From the NCBI RefSeq assembly GCF_020524045.1, contig NZ_JAIVKL010000025.1:1-57356 (forward strand): a stretch of DNA of 57,356 nucleotides, in the 5' to 3' direction. Positions within the stretch are counted from its first letter, which is position 1, and each line of letters starts with the position of its first letter. A model generated the notes under the pieces. That model saw only the letters and a list, made by a program, of their open reading frames with translations, was not told where the DNA came from and ran no database searches. A program made the translations under genes and the position numbers. Below, piece after piece: positions 53,606 to 57,356 of this stretch. This DNA comes from Metabacillus litoralis (lineage in GTDB: Bacteria; Bacillota; Bacilli; Bacillales; Bacillaceae).

Positions 53606-55147
53606 ATGTTGGCGAACATTCATGAAATGGTAGTAGTATTGGACTTTGGTAGCCAGTACAATCAATTAATTACAAGACGTATCCGTGAGTTTGGAGTGTA
53701 TAGTGAACTACACCCACACACACTAACAGCAGAAGAAATTAAGAAATTAAACCCAAAAGGTGTTATTTTATCTGGTGGACCTAACAGTGTATATGGAGAA
53801 AATGCATTTGACTGTGATGAAGCAATTTTTGATTTAGGCATCCCAGTTTTAGGGATTTGCTACGGAATGCAGCTTATGACACATAAGCTAGGTGGAAAAG
53901 TAGAATCAGCAAGTCATCGTGAATATGGTAAAGCAACCATTAATATTAATGGAAAGCCAAGTTTATTCAATGATTTACCAGAACAACAAGTTGTATGGAT
54001 GAGCCATGGAGATCTTGTTAGAGACATTCCTGAAGGCTTTACTGTAGACGCTACAAGCACGTCATGTCCATATGCGGCAATGAGTAATGAAGACCGCAAA
54101 TTCTATGGTGTTCAATTTCATCCAGAGGTAAGACATTCTGAATATGGTAATGATTTATTGAAAAACTTTGTTTTTGGCATTTGTGAATGTGCTGGTAATT
54201 GGTCAATGGAAAACTTCATTGAAATGGAAACGGACAAGCTTAAAGCAAAAGTAGGCAATAAAAAAGTTCTTTGTGCATTAAGTGGTGGAGTTGATTCATC
54301 TGTTGTTGCTGTGCTAATTCATAAAGCAATCGGCGATCAATTAACTTGTATCTTTGTTGATCACGGACTGTTGCGTAAAAATGAAGCGGAAAGTGTCATG
54401 AAAACATTCACAGAAGGCTTCAACATGAATGTTATTAAAGTGGACGCAAAAGATCGTTTCTTAGATAAATTAAAAGGTGTATCAGATCCTGAGAAAAAAC
54501 GAAAAATCATCGGTAACGAATTTATTTATGTATTTGATGATGAATCAGCTAAGCTTGAAGGTATTGAATTCTTAGCACAAGGTACGTTATATACAGATAT
54601 TATCGAAAGCGGGACTGCAACTGCACAAACGATTAAATCTCATCATAATGTAGGTGGCCTTCCTGAAGATATGCAATTCCAACTGATCGAGCCATTAAGC
54701 ACATTATTCAAAGATGAAGTTCGAGCATTAGGCTCAGAGTTAGGTATTCCGGATGAAATCGTTTGGAGACAGCCATTCCCAGGTCCTGGTCTTGGTATCC
54801 GAGTACTAGGAGAAATTACGGAAGAAAAACTTGAAATTGTTCGTGAATCTGACCATATCTTACGTGATGAAATTAAAAAAGCTGGGCTTGATCGTGATAT
54901 TTGGCAATACTTCACAGTTCTACCTGATATCAGAAGTGTAGGAGTTATGGGTGATGCAAGAACATATGATTACACAATTGGTATTCGTGCAGTAACATCA
55001 ATAGACGGTATGACATCAGATTGGGCAAGAATTCCATGGGAAGTACTAGAAGTGATTTCAACTAGAATCGTAAATGAAGTAAACCATATAAATCGTGTTG
55101 TGTATGATATTACAAGCAAACCACCAGCAACAATTGAGTGGGAGTAA
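53606..55147 (+). CDS. guaA: GMP synthase (glutamine-hydrolysing)
   Basis: Converts XMP to GMP using glutamine and ATP, the last step of guanine nucleotide synthesis. 513 residues: class I glutamine amidotransferase domain with [20 protein letters not shown] (catalytic Cys ~86) and [11 protein letters not shown] (His/Glu); ATP-pyrophosphatase domain with the P-loop ALSGGVDSS (~228-236); and the C-terminal dimerisation domain ending [12 protein letters not shown] 53606, TTG 53609 and GTG 53600 are all in frame; GAGGTG at 53597-53602 excludes the last, and 53606/53609 cannot be separated. It is preceded by a guanine riboswitch, giving end-product control. Confidence 0.98.
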   Translation: MLANIHEMVVVLDFGSQYNQLITRRIREFGVYSELHPHTLTAEEIKKLNPKGVILSGGPNSVYGENAFDCDEAIFDLGIPVLGICYGMQLMTHKLGGKVESASHREYGKATININGKPSLFNDLPEQQVVWMSHGDLVRDIPEGFTVDATSTSCPYAAMSNEDRKFYGVQFHPEVRHSEYGNDLLKNFVFGICECAGNWSMENFIEMETDKLKAKVGNKKVLCALSGGVDSSVVAVLIHKAIGDQLTCIFVDHGLLRKNEAESVMKTFTEGFNMNVIKVDAKDRFLDKLKGVSDPEKKRKIIGNEFIYVFDDESAKLEGIEFLAQGTLYTDIIESGTATAQTIKSHHNVGGLPEDMQFQLIEPLSTLFKDEVRALGSELGIPDEIVWRQPFPGPGLGIRVLGEITEEKLEIVRESDHILRDEIKKAGLDRDIWQYFTVLPDIRSVGVMGDARTYDYTIGIRAVTSIDGMTSDWARIPWEVLEVISTRIVNEVNHINRVVYDITSKPPATIEWE

Positions 55148-55157
55148 AACACGAACG

Positions 55158-55192
55158 AAACGAACATTATGTAAAATAATGTTCGTTTTTTT
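55158..55192 (+). terminator. guaA terminator
   Basis: 13-bp perfect stem AAACGAACATTAT/ATAATGTTCGTTT (55158-55170/55176-55188), loop GTAAA, then a T run. It begins 10 bases after the guaA stop. Confidence 0.95.
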
Positions 55193-55247
55193 ATTGACGA
55201 ATTAAGAATGTGCTGATAAAATGAAGATATAACAAAATAAGTCGAAA

Positions 55248-55404
55248 TACGTCGTATAATGTTGGGGATATGGCCCAGAAGTTTCTACCAAGCTACCGTA
55301 AATTGCTTGACTACGAGGTATTACTAGATAGATGTTTCTTTATATCTACTATTAATATTCTCATAGTCAAGCGCTCATGTTCCTTCATGGGCGCTTTTGT
55401 TTTT
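55248..55404 (+). promoter_or_regulatory. guanine-class purine riboswitch with terminator, upstream of pbuG
   Basis: Aptamer at ~55248-55320: P1 TCGTA/TACGA, core TTTCTACCAAGCTACCGTAAAT and GACTACG at J3-1 (C = guanine/hypoxanthine). An antiterminator is visible: GCTTGACTA (55305-55313) is fully complementary to TAGTCAAGC (55364-55372). The latter overlaps the 5' arm of the terminator AAGCGCTCATG/CATGGGCGCTT (55369-55379/55386-55396). This is the standard ligand-OFF arrangement. Confidence 0.93.
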
Positions 55405-55495
55405 CGGTGGATTTCTTATTATTTGAACTTATTTTCTATTATTTTACATCCCTTCATTATACGACGTTTTAACTAACTTAGGAGGAACACCCATT

Positions 55496-56818
55496 ATGAA
55501 GAAGTTTTTTCAATTCGATGAATTAGGTACTAATTATCGTCGTGAGTTTATCGGAGGATTAACAACATTTTTATCTATGGCTTACATCTTATTTGTTAAT
55601 CCAAGTATATTGTCTATGGAGTCAATTCCGGATTTACCAGCTGACATGAGAATGGATTCAGGAGCGATATTCACAGCTACAGCAATTGCGGCTGCAGTTG
55701 GTTCGTTACTAATGGGTCTCATAGCTAAATATCCAATTGCACTTGCACCTGGTATGGGCTTAAATGCATTTTTCTCATTCACAGTTGTATTAACAATGGG
55801 TGTACCTTGGCAAACAGCTTTATCAGGGGTTTTAGTTTCAGGTTTAATTTTTATTCTTCTTACTTTATCGGGCTTACGTGAAAAAATTATAAATTCTATT
55901 CCTGCAGAACTTAAGTTTGCTGTTGGAGCCGGTATTGGTTTATTTATCACTTTCGTAGGATTCCAAAATGCTGGAATTATTGTTGGTAATGAATCAACAC
56001 TTGTAAGTTTAGGAGATTTAACAAATCCACAGACGCTGCTTGCGATCTTCGGTGTTTTTGTAACAGTTATCTTAATGACACGTGGTGTTAAGGGTGGCAT
56101 TTTCTACGGAATGCTTATTACTGCAGTAGTAGGAATGATCGTCGGACAAATTTCAGCACCAACTTCTATCGTAGGTGCTGTACCAAGTTTAGCTCCAACT
56201 TTCGGGCAAGCATTATTTAACTTAGATCAAATCTTTACTATTCAAATGATTGTTGTTATCTTAACTTTCTTGTTTGTTGACTTCTTTGATACTGCTGGGA
56301 CACTAGTAGCGGTTGCTAACCAAGCAGGTTTAATGAAAGAGAATAAATTACCAAGAGCAGGTAAAGCGTTATTTGCAGACTCAGCTGCAACAGTTGTTGG
56401 ATCAATCCTAGGAACATCAACAACAACTTCTTATATCGAATCATCTGCAGGTGTTGCTGCAGGAGCAAGATCTGGATTTGCTTCAGTCGTTACTGCAGCA
56501 TTATTCCTATTAGCATTATTCTTCTCACCGTTATTAGGAGTTGTTACACCAGCAGTTACTGCACCTGCATTAATTATTGTTGGGATCTTAATGGTTTCAT
56601 CATTAGGTAAAATCGACTGGAATCGTTTTGAAATAGCTGTTCCGGCATTCTTAACAATCATTGCGATGCCATTATCATATAGTATTGCTACAGGTATTGC
56701 GATCGGATTTATCTTCTATCCAATAACAATGGCAATGAAGGGTAAAGCGAAAGAAATTCACCCGATTATGTATGGGTTGTTTGTAGTCTTTGTTCTATAC
56801 TTTATATTCTTAGCTTAA
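55496..56818 (+). CDS. pbuG: guanine/hypoxanthine permease PbuG (NCS2/AzgA family)
   Basis: A 440-residue purine permease with about 12-14 hydrophobic segments. AzgA-type features: FQFDELGTNYRREFIGGL at the start, MAYILFVNPSIL (~29-40), APGMGLNAFFSFTV (~84-97), DFFDTAGTLV (~262-271) and SAATVVGSILGTSTTTSY (~301-318). It imports hypoxanthine and guanine with protons. ATG 55496 has TAGGAGGAAC upstream. It is regulated by the riboswitch before it and followed by its own terminator; in B. subtilis pbuG is likewise riboswitch-controlled and next to guaA. Confidence 0.96.
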   Translation: MKKFFQFDELGTNYRREFIGGLTTFLSMAYILFVNPSILSMESIPDLPADMRMDSGAIFTATAIAAAVGSLLMGLIAKYPIALAPGMGLNAFFSFTVVLTMGVPWQTALSGVLVSGLIFILLTLSGLREKIINSIPAELKFAVGAGIGLFITFVGFQNAGIIVGNESTLVSLGDLTNPQTLLAIFGVFVTVILMTRGVKGGIFYGMLITAVVGMIVGQISAPTSIVGAVPSLAPTFGQALFNLDQIFTIQMIVVILTFLFVDFFDTAGTLVAVANQAGLMKENKLPRAGKALFADSAATVVGSILGTSTTTSYIESSAGVAAGARSGFASVVTAALFLLALFFSPLLGVVTPAVTAPALIIVGILMVSSLGKIDWNRFEIAVPAFLTIIAMPLSYSIATGIAIGFIFYPITMAMKGKAKEIHPIMYGLFVVFVLYFIFLA

Positions 56819-56832
56819 ATATTTGAAAGGAG

Positions 56833-56864
56833 GGATGTGCTAAGTAGTGCATCCTTCTTTTTTT
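56833..56864 (+). terminator. pbuG terminator
   Basis: 9-bp stem GGATGTGCT/AGTGCATCC (56833-56841/56846-56854, two G:T pairs), 4-base loop, then TTCTTTTTTT. It lies 15 bases after the pbuG stop. Confidence 0.85.
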
Positions 56865-56887
56865 ATTTAGAAAGATCTACTTAAGAA

Positions 56888-56914
56888 CATCTATCTTGCT
56901 ATTGTAGATAGATG
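56888..56914. other. perfect inverted repeat after pbuG
   Basis: CATCTATCT/AGATAGATG (56888-56896/56906-56914), loop of nine, no T run. Possible RNA hairpin or protein site in the pbuG-rrn spacer; function unknown. Confidence 0.5.
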
Positions 56915-57010
56915 CTTCCTTCTATATAGAAATAAAAAAACTTTAAGAAGTTAACTATTTCTTTCTATAGTAATGAACTTTTTCTCTGTAAAAAACAACA
57001 ATATATTTGT

Positions 57011-57039
57011 TTGACAACAGATAAATTTACTGGTATATT
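57011..57039 (+). promoter_or_regulatory. rRNA operon promoter P1
   Basis: -35 TTGACA (57011-57016), 17-bp spacer, -10 TATATT (57034-57039), the first of two tandem promoters typical of Bacillus rRNA operons. Confidence 0.88.
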
Positions 57040-57102
57040 TATAAAAGTCATTTACGAGGTGTTAATTACTTATAAGTGATTAAAAAAAGTTTTTAAAAAA
57101 TG

Positions 57103-57131
57103 TTGACGTGATGATGTCAACGTGGTACACT
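57103..57131 (+). promoter_or_regulatory. rRNA operon promoter P2
   Basis: -35 TTGACG (57103-57108), 17-bp spacer, -10 TACACT (57126-57131), 92 bp after P1. The -35 lies in an inverted repeat GTTGAC/GTCAAC (57102-57107/57116-57121). Confidence 0.85.
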
Positions 57132-57162
57132 AATTAAGTTGCTTCAAACGAGCGACAGAAAA

Positions 57163-57272
57163 TGATCTTTGAAAACTAAACAAAACCAAGCGTGCCAACG
57201 TTAATTTCGATTAACAAAACGTACTATATAATAGTACAAAACGAAACAAACTATGAGCAAGTCAAACACTAC
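57163..57272 (+). other. rRNA leader with antitermination-type sequence
   Basis: The leader between P2 and 16S contains TGATCTTTGAAAACTAAAC (57163-57181), the conserved Bacillus rrn leader motif thought to contribute to rRNA antitermination and processing. Confidence 0.7.
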
Positions 57273-57356
57273 TTTATTGGAGAGTTTGATCCTGGCTCAG
57301 GACGAACGCTGGCGGCGTGCCTAATACATGCAAGTCGAGCGAATTGATGGGAGCTT
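57273..57356 (+). rRNA. 16S rRNA, 5' end (partial)
   Basis: The last 84 bases are the start of a Bacillus 16S rRNA: GGAGAGTTTGATCCTGGCTC (the 27F primer region) and AACGCTGGCGGCGTGCC. The gene continues outside the window. Confidence 0.98.

Overview
The window looks like a chromosomal segment of a low-GC Gram-positive spore-former of the Bacillus type (family Bacillaceae). It starts in the 3' end of a 23S rRNA gene and ends in the first bases of the 16S rRNA gene of the next rRNA operon. The backbone order (5S, tRNA-fMet, tRNA-Asp, thiL, tsaE-tsaB-rimI-tsaD, ydiF, moaC, rex, tatAy-tatCy, ydiK-ydiL, groES-groEL, then yeaC-yeaD-yebA, guaA, pbuG) is that of the Bacillus subtilis chromosome as I recall it. 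All calls rest on reading the sequence; no database search was possible.

Backbone left (1-12.9 kb): rRNA and tRNA genes, a thiamine and t6A-tRNA-modification operon, a DnaA-box cluster between tsaD and ydiF, an ABC-F ATPase, molybdopterin synthesis, the redox repressor Rex, a TatAy/TatCy protein export pair, a CAAX-type membrane protease, and the CIRCE-controlled groESL chaperonin operon.

Accessory region (12.9-45 kb): the 3' end of groEL and its terminator are repeated further on, at 22.7 kb and 27.4 kb, with a fourth, degenerate terminator at 30.6 kb. This indicates that integrative elements have accumulated in tandem at the groEL 3' end. A broken tyrosine integrase lies beside the second copy. 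Segment 1 (12.9-22.7 kb) carries a four-gene Dlt-like acyl-transfer set (carrier protein, AMP ligase, MBOAT acyltransferase, SGNH/DltD-like protein) with a perfect Fur box upstream, then an iron(III) ABC transporter with its own Fur-type promoter. Segment 2 (22.8-27.4 kb) carries a 1178-residue secreted polymorphic toxin (TSP3 repeats, VWA, HINT, EndoU nuclease) and its likely immunity gene. Segment 3 (27.5-30.6 kb) carries a sortase-anchored PAP2 phosphatase behind a PhoP-box-like array. After these come a sugar ABC transporter with AraR-like operators and cre sites, a MacAB-type exporter with one ATPase fused to an AbrB-like domain and copies of a 42-bp repeat on both sides, a DUF4317 gene and a decayed nuclease-toxin fragment.

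Backbone right (45-57.4 kb): a Cof-type phosphatase, an ECF sigma factor paired with a membrane LCP protein behind a matching ECF promoter, a PH-domain protein, the MoxR-DUF58-transglutaminase trio (yeaC-yeaD-yebA), and two purine genes (guaA, pbuG), each behind its own guanine-class riboswitch. The tandem promoters of the next rRNA operon follow. The most interesting candidates for something undescribed are the Fur-linked Dlt-like acylation cassette and the tandem groEL-3' integration array that carries it with the HINT-EndoU toxin pair.
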